NCBI GenBank assembly: GCA_041649995.1
Contig: JBAZMA010000003.1
Coordinates: 62,001 to 126,000 of the forward strand
DNA length: 64,000 nucleotides
DNA from: JBAZMA01 sp041649995
GTDB taxonomy: Bacteria; Omnitrophota; Gorgyraeia; Velamenicoccales; Velamenicoccaceae
Direction of reading: 5' to 3'
In this document: in pieces, positions 24,578-32,414 of the stretch
Position numbering within the stretch: position 1 is the first letter of the stretch
Layout: every line of letters begins with the position of its first letter
Notes under the pieces: model-generated
Database searches by the model: none
What the model was told of the DNA's origin: nothing
The model's input: only the letters and a program-made list of their open reading frames with translations
Translations under genes and position numbers: made by a program

Positions 24578-24925
24578 ATGGATGAAATCAGAGGAATGAT
24601 AGAAAAAATAATAAAGTTTAGAGATGAACGTGACTGGATGCAATTTCACGATCCTAAGAACATGGCTGTTTCAATAATTCTTGAAGCCTCCGAACTTCTT
24701 GAACATTTTCAATGGAAGACGATAGAGGAGGTAGAGAAATACTCAAGGCAAAACCATGCAGAAATTAGGGATGAGATCGCTGATATTGCTTTGTATCTTT
24801 TTGAATTAGCCAATAATCTCGGCATTAACTTAATTGATGCCATGGAACTAAAACTCAAAAAAAATGAAATGAAATATCCTATTGAAAAAGCTAAAGGAAA
24901 ACATACGAAATATACAAAGCTATGA
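24578..24925 (+). CDS. MazG-like nucleotide pyrophosphohydrolase
   Basis: 115 aa, all-helical MazG/dCTPase-like fold. The metal-binding pattern is visible: EASELLEHFQWK near residues 33-44 and DEIADIALYLFEL near 64-76. Family members hydrolyse (d)NTPs to monophosphates and pyrophosphate. ATG 24578 is chosen for AAAGGAGA just upstream; the longer frame from 24497 has no ribosome site. The stop overlaps the nuclease-helicase start (ATGA), so the two are translated together. This suggests it alters nucleotide pools in the same response. Confidence 0.85.
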   Translation: MDEIRGMIEKIIKFRDERDWMQFHDPKNMAVSIILEASELLEHFQWKTIEEVEKYSRQNHAEIRDEIADIALYLFELANNLGINLIDAMELKLKKNEMKYPIEKAKGKHTKYTKL

Positions 24926-27303
24926 GACTATATGAAGGAGTGATCAAAGATTTCTCACAAGACGTTATTCATAACCGTATTGCGGATATGATGCGTGAGA
25001 AATTTTTATCATATTATCGGCGAGTCCCCTCGGAATCTGAATACAGATCGTGGCAGCAATCGTTAAATTTTCTGAACAATGCATTTAATGATTCTGGTTT
25101 GAGCAGCAACAGGCTTATTGTTGAATATGAGCTGCCGTATTCAACGAGGCGCATCGATGTCTTGGTGTTTGGAAAGAGTAAAGAGAATAAAGATACAGTC
25201 GTTTTAATGGAATTGAAACAGTGGTCCAACGAACATGTCTACGATTGTGAAAATGAAGGAAATATAATAATAGATTTCTATGGAAAGAAGGAAGTGGCCC
25301 ATCCATGTCTTCAGGTTGAAGGGTACCATTTCGACTTACAGGATTTTCTCCAGGTTTTTCAGAATGAGGATGCAGCTCATTTAGATTCATGCGCATATTG
25401 TCATAATTATTCAAAGCAAAAGGAAAATATCCTTTCCCTGCCAAAGTATCACTGTTTCACTAAAACCTTTCCTCTTTTTCTCAAGGAAGATGTCAGGGAG
25501 CTGGGTCTCTATCTCCAGGAAAGACTGAAGAATAGTGATGGCTTAGAACTATTTAATCGCTTCCTGACCAGCCCTGTTCGTGCTTCAAAAAAACTTATGG
25601 ATCATACCAATGAAATGATTCATAAACAGCAGATTTTTACTCTTATCGATGATCAGATTGCAGCTTATAATGCCATCATTCATAAAGCTAAGAAGTTGAG
25701 CAAGACTGCTACTAAATCTGTCGTTATTGTAAAAGGCGGCCCCGGGACGGGAAAATCGGTCATCGCTCTGGAAGTTATGGGTGAACTTATGCGTCAAGGG
25801 AAGGTTGTTTTTCATGTAACGGGTTCATCCGCATTCACGAATACGTTACGAAAAATTGTTGGACGCCGCGCATCAAATCTTTTTAAATTCTTTTTTAGCT
25901 TTACACGACATGGTGAAAATGAAATCGACGTTCTTATATGCGATGAAGCCCACAGAATCAGGTCAGATAGCAATGATTATGGAGTGCCTTCTAAGTTTCG
26001 TTCAAAAAATCCTCAAGTAGACGATCTTATAAGGCCAGCGAAGCTCTCAATATTTTTTATAGACGAGTTTCAAATTGTTCGTCCGAAAGAGATTGGCAGT
26101 ATTGAATTGATAAAACATTCTGCTGCTAAATTTGGAATAAACGATAGTGATATGGCAGAATTTGAGCTTCGCACGCAGTTTCGTTGTTCAGGCTCAGACG
26201 CATACCTTCAATGGTTAGATAAGCTATTGCAAATTAGAGAGTCTGATATTAATGCCTTTGATGCAAAAATGGAATTTAAGATTTTCGAAACAGCTCATGA
26301 TTTAAAAAGAGCCATAGATGAAAAAAACAGACTTACAGAAAATTCTGCGCGTATGGTAGCAGGCTTCTGTTGGAAATGGAGCGATCCGAATCCCGATGGT
26401 TCTTTAGTAAAAGATGTTCAGGTTGATGACTTCAAAATGCCATGGGAAAAGAAAGATGAATTTTGGAAATGGGCTACTGATGCTAGCGGAATGGAGCAAG
26501 TCGGTACCGTTTATACAGCTCAAGGCTTTGAATTTGACTATATTGGAGTTATTTTTGGTCCAGATCTCATTTGGAGAAAAGAAGGGGGATGGATTAGCGT
26601 CCCCGAGCGTTCTTTCGATAGACAGGTTTTGAGGGGAAATCAAAAGTTGACTGACCACCTTAAGCATGTCTACCGTGTATTAATGTCACGTGCACACAAA
26701 GGCGTCTATTTGTATTTCATGGATAAAGAGACAGAAACGTTCTTTAAGTCAAAGCTTGAAAGTAGGGAAGGCGCTTTGATGTTTTCCGATGCCGTCAAGA
26801 CCGATGAAACACAAGCTTATGAGTTGGTACCTGCAGTCCCGGAAAATTTACAGTTTAAAGAATATCTTCCAGTTTTGTCTTTAGAGGCGATAGCAACTTC
26901 GTTTGGCAAAGAGACTCAGGTTGAGGAAGAGCCGATCGGTTGGATTCGAATCAATACCCCCAGACCTATGAATCGTGATATGTTTATAGCTAAGGTCGTA
27001 GGCAAATCAATGGAACCAACAATTCCGGATGGGAGTTATTGCATTTTTCGTCGAGATCGGGGCGGAACAAGAAATGGTCTAGTTGTTCTTGCAGAAAGCC
27101 ACTCAATCTCTGATCCAGAAACGACTAGGCGCTTTACGATTAAACGGTATAAGAGCGAGAAAGAATATTTTGATGATGGCACTTGGAGACATAAGACAAT
27201 AATTCTTTCACCTGACAATAAAGATTTTCAGGATATCGAGTTGGAAGATATGCCTGCAACAGAATTTAGGATTTTGGCGGAATTTATTTCTGTGCTGGAA
27301 TAA
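24922..27303 (+). CDS. Nuclease - DUF2075-type helicase - S24/LexA-like peptidase fusion
   Basis: 793 aa. Residues about 60-105 carry a PD-(D/E)XK-like site (RRIDVLVF with Asp79, then MELKQW with Glu97 and Lys99). The middle is a superfamily-1-like helicase of the DUF2075 type, with Walker A GGPGTGKS near 272-279, Walker B VLICDEAH near 337-344, and a later YTAQGFEFD motif. The last ~110 residues form an S24 (LexA/UmuD-like) domain with serine in GKSMEPTIPDG near 695 and a candidate lysine in TIKRY. It overlaps mazG upstream (ATGA) and the HNH gene downstream (TAATG). AT-rich. Confidence 0.82.
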   Translation: MRLYEGVIKDFSQDVIHNRIADMMREKFLSYYRRVPSESEYRSWQQSLNFLNNAFNDSGLSSNRLIVEYELPYSTRRIDVLVFGKSKENKDTVVLMELKQWSNEHVYDCENEGNIIIDFYGKKEVAHPCLQVEGYHFDLQDFLQVFQNEDAAHLDSCAYCHNYSKQKENILSLPKYHCFTKTFPLFLKEDVRELGLYLQERLKNSDGLELFNRFLTSPVRASKKLMDHTNEMIHKQQIFTLIDDQIAAYNAIIHKAKKLSKTATKSVVIVKGGPGTGKSVIALEVMGELMRQGKVVFHVTGSSAFTNTLRKIVGRRASNLFKFFFSFTRHGENEIDVLICDEAHRIRSDSNDYGVPSKFRSKNPQVDDLIRPAKLSIFFIDEFQIVRPKEIGSIELIKHSAAKFGINDSDMAEFELRTQFRCSGSDAYLQWLDKLLQIRESDINAFDAKMEFKIFETAHDLKRAIDEKNRLTENSARMVAGFCWKWSDPNPDGSLVKDVQVDDFKMPWEKKDEFWKWATDASGMEQVGTVYTAQGFEFDYIGVIFGPDLIWRKEGGWISVPERSFDRQVLRGNQKLTDHLKHVYRVLMSRAHKGVYLYFMDKETETFFKSKLESREGALMFSDAVKTDETQAYELVPAVPENLQFKEYLPVLSLEAIATSFGKETQVEEEPIGWIRINTPRPMNRDMFIAKVVGKSMEPTIPDGSYCIFRRDRGGTRNGLVVLAESHSISDPETTRRFTIKRYKSEKEYFDDGTWRHKTIILSPDNKDFQDIELEDMPATEFRILAEFISVLE

Positions 27304-28010
27304 TGATTATGCTTAGCCCGGGCGATGTAATTACGTATCTCGACATGTGCAGGCAGGAGGGTGTTAATCTCCAGCGAGGCATGAATTTTCGATTAAAGGG
27401 CGGTCTAAGTGTTATTTTAATGAGCTTAAGGAAAAATGCCCCCTATGCTGACAGAGTTGAGGATGATGGTAATATTCTGATATATGAAGGTCACGATACG
27501 CCTAGATATCAAGGGTTGAAGAAAAATCCAAAGCAAATTGATCAACCGATACTTACTCCCTCGGGGGCATTAACCGAAAATGGCAAGTTTTTCAAGGCGG
27601 CCGAAGGATATAAAAAAAGTAACGGCATCCCAGAGCTAGTTAAAGTTTACGAGAAAATACGTAACGGAATATGGACGTATACTGGTATCTTTAAATTGAT
27701 TGATGCTTGGCAGGAACCTGTTGGGAAACGAAAGGTATTTAAATTCAAACTAAAAATCACCAATCGATCAGAGGCAGATCGAGGCCCTTCAAATAACGAT
27801 GATTTGAATCACACGCGGGTAATACCTACAGAGGTTAAATTGACGGTATGGGAGCGTGATAAAGGACGATGTGTTGTCTGCAGGTCGGCAAATAACCTGC
27901 ATTTTGATCATATTATTCCATTCTCAAAGGGTGGCACATCTTTAAAAGCCGAAAATATTCAATTGATGTGCGCTAGACATAATCTAGATAAAAAAGACAA
28001 AATAATTTAA
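27303..28010 (+). CDS. SRA/YDG-like domain fused to HNH endonuclease
   Basis: 235 aa. Residues about 20-155 follow the SAD/SRA (YDG) pattern, ending in GIWTYTGIFKLIDAWQE and KVFKFKL; such domains flip out modified cytosines. Residues about 178-230 are an HNH nuclease: CVVCRSANNLHFDHIIPFS, then NIQLMCARHN, with CxxC and HNH-type His residues. SRA-HNH proteins are typical modification-dependent (type IV) restriction enzymes, and no methyltransferase is nearby, which fits. It starts in the stop codon of the helicase gene. The SRA assignment rests on pattern only. Confidence 0.75.
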   Translation: MIMLSPGDVITYLDMCRQEGVNLQRGMNFRLKGGLSVILMSLRKNAPYADRVEDDGNILIYEGHDTPRYQGLKKNPKQIDQPILTPSGALTENGKFFKAAEGYKKSNGIPELVKVYEKIRNGIWTYTGIFKLIDAWQEPVGKRKVFKFKLKITNRSEADRGPSNNDDLNHTRVIPTEVKLTVWERDKGRCVVCRSANNLHFDHIIPFSKGGTSLKAENIQLMCARHNLDKKDKII

Positions 28011-28108
28011 TATTTTTTAAATGAAAAAAGGATGAAACAGCAGTGTTTGCAAGAAGTTGAATATTGAAATTAAAGACATAATCTGACGTTTACAAAATTT
28101 AAAAGTAT

Positions 28109-28137
28109 TTGACAATAAAATAGTTAGGGAATATAAT
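28109..28137 (+). promoter_or_regulatory. Consensus sigma70 promoter
   Basis: TTGACA, 17 nt, TATAAT: a perfect consensus. The predicted start is about 28144. The transcript would meet a strong terminator at 28203-28237 before reaching the protease gene. Confidence 0.9.
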
Positions 28138-28143
28138 CCGCTT

Positions 28144-28237
28144 AACATTTGGGGATCAGTGGTGAAGTTCTGAAGGGGTAAATCCGCCACTTAAAACAAC
28201 AAAAACCTTCGCCAACAAAGGCGGAGGTTTTATTTTT
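28144..28237 (+). ncRNA. Candidate ~95-nt leader RNA or sRNA ending in a terminator
   Basis: Between the consensus promoter and the protease gene lies a short segment with one weak stem (AGTGG/CCACT). It ends in a strong terminator: AAACCTTCGCC against GGCGGAGGTTT, 11 bp with one G-T, loop AACAAA, then T-rich (28203-28237). Either a small RNA or an attenuated 5' leader for the protease, which has no other promoter in sight. It matches no riboswitch class I know. Confidence 0.5.
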
Positions 28238-28276
28238 GAAACAATGAGTTTTTTCAAAGAATTAGGGAGGGAAGAG

Positions 28277-28954
28277 ATGGAAAATAATTTAGCGCAAGTC
28301 GTATGCAGTGCGGTTCGAACAGTTGGCGTGGTTAAGCCGGAATTTAATCCACAACAGATGGGTTTTTGGCTGCCACCACAATTAAGGGTGCATGGGACCG
28401 GGTTCTGGTTGAAGAAAAAAGAGGCATTTATAACCTGTGCTCATGTTGTTCAGAATATCTTGGGAACGCCGGTTGAGGTGGCTGGGATGCTTGTTGTTGG
28501 TGGCAATGGTTTTGAATATCGAAAAGCAACAGTTTCTATTGTCGATTTTGTCCATGATTTAGCTGTATTACATATCGAGGCTGACGATGAATATCTTGCT
28601 ACTCAAGTTGCTAAGGGTCTTGAGATAACCGAACGCAAATTAAATATTGCTGATAAGGTTGCTTATGCAGGCTTTCCTTTCGGAAATGAGTTGTTGAATA
28701 ATCGACATTCTCCTTCTTATTCAGAAGGTGTGGTTGGTTCAGAGATCCTCGAAGATACATTTCCGAAGATGATACAAATTTCAGGTGCTATTGCTGGTGG
28801 ATTTTCCGGAGCTCCTGTTGTTTTGAAAGAAGATCCAGGTAAAGTGATTGCAGTTGTTGCTAATTCTCCTTCTAAGGAAGCCGGCAATGCTAGTATTTTC
28901 CGAGGCATTCACTGGAAGCATCTTAAAGGGTTACTCGATTTAATAAATTCATAA
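28277..28954 (+). CDS. Trypsin-like serine protease
   Basis: 225 aa with the chymotrypsin-fold triad: His in ITCAHVV (about residue 55), Asp in VHDLAVL (about 93) and Ser in GGFSGAPVV (about 177). No signal peptide or PDZ domain, so probably cytosolic. ATG 28277 is chosen for GGGAGGG a few bases upstream; the ATG at 28244 lacks a ribosome site. Cytosolic proteases of this kind are known as effectors in several antiphage systems, and it sits right after the nuclease cassette. A simple housekeeping or regulatory protease is also possible. Confidence 0.82.
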   Translation: MENNLAQVVCSAVRTVGVVKPEFNPQQMGFWLPPQLRVHGTGFWLKKKEAFITCAHVVQNILGTPVEVAGMLVVGGNGFEYRKATVSIVDFVHDLAVLHIEADDEYLATQVAKGLEITERKLNIADKVAYAGFPFGNELLNNRHSPSYSEGVVGSEILEDTFPKMIQISGAIAGGFSGAPVVLKEDPGKVIAVVANSPSKEAGNASIFRGIHWKHLKGLLDLINS

Positions 28955-29015
28955 TTCTAGATTAAGAATCTTAATAAATAGCTGAAAGATTGAATCACTT
29001 GTTAAAAGGGTGTTT

Positions 29016-29339
29016 ATGACTATCACAAAAATAGAAAAAGAGATATTACGGGGACCAATAAAAAAAGTAATTAAAGAAAATAAAAGATGGTGGAAAGAAC
29101 TTAAGCAGGAAATTTTTGATTATGGTTATCAATCAAATTATATGCTTCAGGTAGAGTTTGAAAAATCTGCTAAGATTGCAATTTTAAGCTTGGATCAAGT
29201 TTTAAAAGAACAACTGATTTCAGAATGGAAAAGAATTCCTCGTTTGATTTTTTTAGAATCTGATGAAGAAATCTTAAAGCAATATGGACTAGTAGTCGTT
29301 GAGGCGATAGTTGAAAGGGCTAGGAAAGCAAAAAGCTGA
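29016..29339 (+). CDS. Hypothetical small island protein
   Basis: Not recognised. 107 aa, Lys/Glu-rich, predicted helical, with a Trp-containing KENKRWWKELKQE segment near the N-terminus. AAAAGGG lies about 5 nt before ATG 29016. AT-rich like its neighbours. It lies between the protease and the broken zinc-ribbon gene, and might be a partner of either. Confidence 0.6.
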   Translation: MTITKIEKEILRGPIKKVIKENKRWWKELKQEIFDYGYQSNYMLQVEFEKSAKIAILSLDQVLKEQLISEWKRIPRLIFLESDEEILKQYGLVVVEAIVERARKAKS

Positions 29340-29343
29340 AAAA

Positions 29344-29643
29344 ATGAAAAAATGTCCTTTTTGCTGAAGAAATCCAAGATGAAGCCATTAAATGTCGCTA
29401 TTGTGGGGAATTTTTTGATGAAAAGTCAGTTAAAGAGATTGAAATAGATAACAAATCAAGAAAGGTTAATTTTAACAGAATAGAGGTAGCTGAATACTTA
29501 TCTGTGGTTGATAAACTAAAGAAATTTGCCAATCTCTCAATCCTGAGATACTTATTCCAATTCATACGACTAATGCAGGTAAATATCAGAGGTTGTTTGA
29601 GAAAGTCAGGGTCTTAGAAGATGGCGAAGCAATAGCTCTATAG
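29344..29643 (+). pseudogene. Frameshifted zinc-ribbon protein
   Basis: The frame begins MKKCPFC and stops at once. After a one- or two-base deletion it continues EEIQDEAIKCRYCGEFF, the usual second half of a CPxC...CxxCG zinc ribbon. It then runs through a Lys-rich part. Near 29550 another shift is needed to read the tail ending GEAIAL before TAG 29641-29643. At least two frameshifts make it non-functional as written, unless they are sequencing errors. Confidence 0.55.
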
Positions 29644-29665
29644 TCGACTATTTTGGAGTTCGAAT

Positions 29666-30451
29666 ATGAAATATGCACTTGTTAATGGACAACGTCAAGA
29701 GGCTCAACCTGGTCTTCCGGGCATTTGTCCTGCCTGCAAAAGTCCCCTGGTTGCAAAGTGCGGAAAAGTCAGAGTACCTTATTGGAGTCATCGCGGAAAG
29801 CGCAACTGTGACATTTGGTGGGAGAATGAGACTGAATGGCACCGCAACTGGAAAGACAAGTTCCCCAAGGATTGGCAGGAGGTCATACATTCAGCCGAAA
29901 ACGGTGAGCGGCATATTGCGGATGTGAAAACTGATCAAGGGTGGGTGCTCGAGTTCCAATATTCCAAAATTAACCCCGATGAACGCAAGGCTCGGGAAGC
30001 CTTTTACAAAAAGTTAGTTTGGATTATTGATGGGGCGAGGCGCAAGAGAGACAAAACTCAGTTTTTCAAGCTATTGAAGGATCAGAAATCTCTTGTAAAA
30101 GATTTTGTTTTGTTGAGAATTCCGTTTTCAGATGAGTGTGCTTTATCGCGAGATTGGGCCAATAGTCCTGCGCCAATTTTATTTGATTTCTCTGAGTTTG
30201 GTAAGCCAGAAGAGCCGTACTTATGGTGGGTAATTGGAATTGTTAATGGAATGGCGTACGTAGTGCCATTCTTGCGGCAGGATTTTATTAAATACCACAG
30301 TCCAGAAGCGAAAGAAAATGATCGGAAGAATTTTTCAGAGCTTTGGGGGAATTTCAAAACAATAATAGAATTAGTCAATCGACCTCCTCAGGTTGTTGCC
30401 CTTGATCCGCTTGCAACTATGCTGCAACATCGGAGGATGAGGAGACTTTAA
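29666..30451 (+). CDS. CoiA-like competence/nuclease family protein
   Basis: 261 aa. Zinc-ribbon-like start with CPAC...C (residues 21-32) followed by VPYWSHRG, the place of the HFAH-type motif in CoiA. A nuclease-like core RHIADVKTDQGWVLEFQYS (about 88-106) fits PD-(D/E)XK with D...ExQ. CoiA helps transformation in Gram-positives, but CoiA-like proteins also occur on mobile islands. Here no other competence gene is seen, so a role in DNA processing or defence is equally likely. Start ATG 29666 has no strong ribosome site. Confidence 0.7.
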   Translation: MKYALVNGQRQEAQPGLPGICPACKSPLVAKCGKVRVPYWSHRGKRNCDIWWENETEWHRNWKDKFPKDWQEVIHSAENGERHIADVKTDQGWVLEFQYSKINPDERKAREAFYKKLVWIIDGARRKRDKTQFFKLLKDQKSLVKDFVLLRIPFSDECALSRDWANSPAPILFDFSEFGKPEEPYLWWVIGIVNGMAYVVPFLRQDFIKYHSPEAKENDRKNFSELWGNFKTIIELVNRPPQVVALDPLATMLQHRRMRRL

Positions 30452-30553
30452 GGTTTATGTAAGGTTTCTCAGGGCGGTCTTCTTTTTCTTGGCCTAAAGC
30501 TCGTGCAAAGGGCACGCGAGCCTCTTATGGTCGCGAGAAAGGAGGCACCGAGA

Positions 30554-30757
30554 ATGTCGAAAGATGCCCCAGGAATGAGGGGAATCCGTTCTAGGACAGA
30601 GAGTGGGCCTTTGCGTGTCAAACGTGGAGACACTCACATGGGTACTATTGAACAAAAGTACCAGCTGGACTTGGGCGTGAATTCTAACATGCACTTAAAA
30701 ACATATTTAAGGCAGGTTGGGAAGGATTCCCTGAATGATTTAATTACTGGAAAGTAG
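30554..30757 (+). CDS. Small basic hypothetical protein
   Basis: 67 aa, not firmly recognised. ATG 30554 is preceded by AAAGGAGG (30538-30545) at 8 nt, which is the main evidence that it is real. The first half is Arg-rich (RGIRSRTESGPLRVKRGD) and the second reads like a small folded domain ending YLRQVGKDSLNDLITGK. A hairpin with T-run follows at 30838-30865. The gap 30452-30553 shows only a possible short hairpin. Last gene with island character. Confidence 0.55.
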   Translation: MSKDAPGMRGIRSRTESGPLRVKRGDTHMGTIEQKYQLDLGVNSNMHLKTYLRQVGKDSLNDLITGK

Positions 30758-30837
30758 TTAAATCCCAAGGTCGCTCTGAGAGACTAATATAAGATTAAGA
30801 GGAACCATAAAGAAGGATTTAGAGGACGAGGCATGAG

Positions 30838-30865
30838 TGTCCAGCCTATCCAGGTGGACATTTTT
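30838..30865 (+). terminator. Probable terminator of the small basic gene
   Basis: TGTCCA...TGGACA with an inner CCT/AGG pairing (one bulged G), followed by TTTTT. Moderate stability. Confidence 0.5.
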
Positions 30866-30968
30866 CAATTCTTTTGTTTCTAAAGAGTTAGCAGATTTCC
30901 TGTTTTGAAATAGTGGACAAAATGGACAAGTTTTGTGATAGAAAACCTCTCTAAATCGCCGTTTTGGC

Positions 30969-30996
30969 TTGTTTCCTTCCATTATTCAACTATAAT
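30969..30996 (+). promoter_or_regulatory. Promoter of the 31003-31093 RNA
   Basis: TTGTTT, 16 nt, TATAAT. The same -35/spacer/-10 combination precedes the gene at 51337. Confidence 0.65.
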
Positions 30997-31002
30997 GGAA
31001 AC

Positions 31003-31093
31003 CATTGAATTTGGAGAGGCCTGACAGGACGACATATTCTTGGGACCCTTTGATTTTTACTCGCCGCTTTGGTAAGAAGCGGCGATTTTTTTT
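31003..31093 (+). ncRNA. Candidate ~90-nt small RNA with its own terminator
   Basis: The RNA from the TTGTTT-16-TATAAT promoter would end at TCGCCGCTT-tggtaag-AAGCGGCGA followed by eight T (31061-31093). It contains no plausible reading frame. A separate promoter for the desaturase lies downstream (31159-31187), so this looks like an independent transcript rather than just a leader. Confidence 0.5.
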
Positions 31094-31158
31094 GGCAAGG
31101 GGCCATTAAACAGAAAAAGCTGTCTGGGTTTTCTGAGGGGTTTCAGGCAACAAAAATG

Positions 31159-31187
31159 TTGCCGATGGATTCTATTTTTAGTAAAAT
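31159..31187 (+). promoter_or_regulatory. Promoter of the desaturase gene
   Basis: TTGCCG, 17 nt, TAAAAT. Predicted start is about 35 nt before ATG 31230, which has GGGAGGAG directly in front. Confidence 0.6.
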
Positions 31188-31229
31188 TTTGATGAAGGCT
31201 TTCATTAAACGTCCACGCAAGGGAGGAGC

Positions 31230-32228
31230 ATGGGCAGGGCGGATTGGGTGACCCAATTAACCCATTATGAGTCAACGGATATCTGGGCATGCGCCCGGCA
31301 GATCGCCACATCATTTATTCCGTATATTGCTTTGATGCTGGCGATGTTTTATTTTTTGCAGAATGGCGCTTCCTTTTGGGCGGTAGGCCTGTTATGGCCT
31401 GTCGCCGCTCTATTTTTAGGCAGGATATTTATCATTCTGCATGATTGTTCTCACAAGAGCTATCTGAGGGGATCGCCCGGCGCCTGTTTTGTTCTAGGCC
31501 ATATCTGCGGTATTTTCACCTTTACCTCTTTTTTTGCGTTCAGGAATTCGCACATTATTCATCATGCGACCGTCGGCAACCTTGATAAGAGGGGGGTCGG
31601 CGATGTCTGGACGCTGACCGTCGATGAATATCGCGTGGCCCCCTACGCGAAGAAATTTTTGTATCGCCTTTTCAGAAATCCGTTTTTTCTATTTGTGATC
31701 GCTCCGGTTTTTAAGTTTGTTGTATTGCAGAGGTTGCCGGTCAAGGGCGCGCGTTTCAAGGAAATCCTGAGTATCTTTTTTACCGACGCGATGATTGTTT
31801 TGCTGGTTTGGCTTGCTATCTCTACGGTTGGCGTTAAGACGTATGTTGCCGTGCAGCTGCCGGTCATTTTTTTCACATCAAGCCTGGCTGTGTGGATCTT
31901 CTACATCCACCATCAATTCGAGAATACCTATTGGGCCCGCAATGATACCTGGGACAGGTTTGACGTGGGGCTCAAAGGGAGCGTGTTTTATCAGCTGCCC
32001 GGGTTTTTGCGCTGGATCACAGGGAACATAGGTTATCACCACGTCCATCATTTGAACGCCAGGATCCCCAATTACAATCTGGAAAAGGCGCAACGTGATA
32101 TTCCTCAGCTCCGTGAAGTGAGCCCTACCACATTGTGGGGAGGTTTCAGATCCGCATCTCTCGCTTTGTGGGACGAGAAGAGGGGGAGGCTGGTTAGTTT
32201 CTCATCGCTAAAAAGACAGGGGGCTTAA
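31230..32228 (+). CDS. Membrane fatty acid desaturase
   Basis: 332 aa, four or more membrane helices. The three histidine boxes of the diiron site are present: HDCSHKS near 71-77, HIIHH near 108-112 and HHVHH near 271-275. Such enzymes introduce a double bond into acyl lipids using O2 and reduced ferredoxin or similar. Product regiochemistry cannot be read. An O2-dependent enzyme suits an organism that at least meets oxygen, as do the NDH-2-like protein and rubrerythrin. Flanked by two nearly identical terminators. Confidence 0.9.
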   Translation: MGRADWVTQLTHYESTDIWACARQIATSFIPYIALMLAMFYFLQNGASFWAVGLLWPVAALFLGRIFIILHDCSHKSYLRGSPGACFVLGHICGIFTFTSFFAFRNSHIIHHATVGNLDKRGVGDVWTLTVDEYRVAPYAKKFLYRLFRNPFFLFVIAPVFKFVVLQRLPVKGARFKEILSIFFTDAMIVLLVWLAISTVGVKTYVAVQLPVIFFTSSLAVWIFYIHHQFENTYWARNDTWDRFDVGLKGSVFYQLPGFLRWITGNIGYHHVHHLNARIPNYNLEKAQRDIPQLREVSPTTLWGGFRSASLALWDEKRGRLVSFSSLKRQGA

Positions 32229-32287
32229 TTCGCGCTTGGATGTGTTTTTTGCGTCTTTGTCCGAACTTCCACCGACATGGTTTTACT

Positions 32288-32319
32288 CGCCGCTTTGATA
32301 TAGAGCGGCGGTTTTTTTT
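32288..32319 (+). terminator. Terminator after the desaturase
   Basis: CGCCGCT-ttgatatag-AGCGGCG followed by eight T (32312-32319). Flanking bases TTTTACTCGCCGCTTTG and TTTTTTTTGGCAAGGGG repeat those of the terminator at 31056-31104. Confidence 0.88.
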
Positions 32320-32368
32320 GGCAAGGGGGCCGCCTTTCAATCCGCCGTATTTCTTTTATCCGTAAGAC

Positions 32369-32397
32369 TTTCCATATCTTTTTTGCCATGATATAAT
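32369..32397 (+). promoter_or_regulatory. Promoter of the autotransporter gene
   Basis: TTTCCA, 17 nt, TATAAT with a TGa extension (TGATATAAT). The leader from about 32404 to 32705 consists almost wholly of the hairpin repeats described next. Confidence 0.7.
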
Positions 32398-32414
32398 TAA
32401 GCAAACTTTTTAAT

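Noticed and set aside
28144..28202. Known riboswitch (fluoride or cyclic-di-GMP type) upstream of the protease
   Set aside because: The conserved cores of these classes are not present; only a weak AGTGG/CCACT stem is seen.
30490..30545. Possible tRNA-like or structured RNA near GCTCGTGC/GCACGCGAGC
   Set aside because: A short bulged hairpin only; no cloverleaf can be built.
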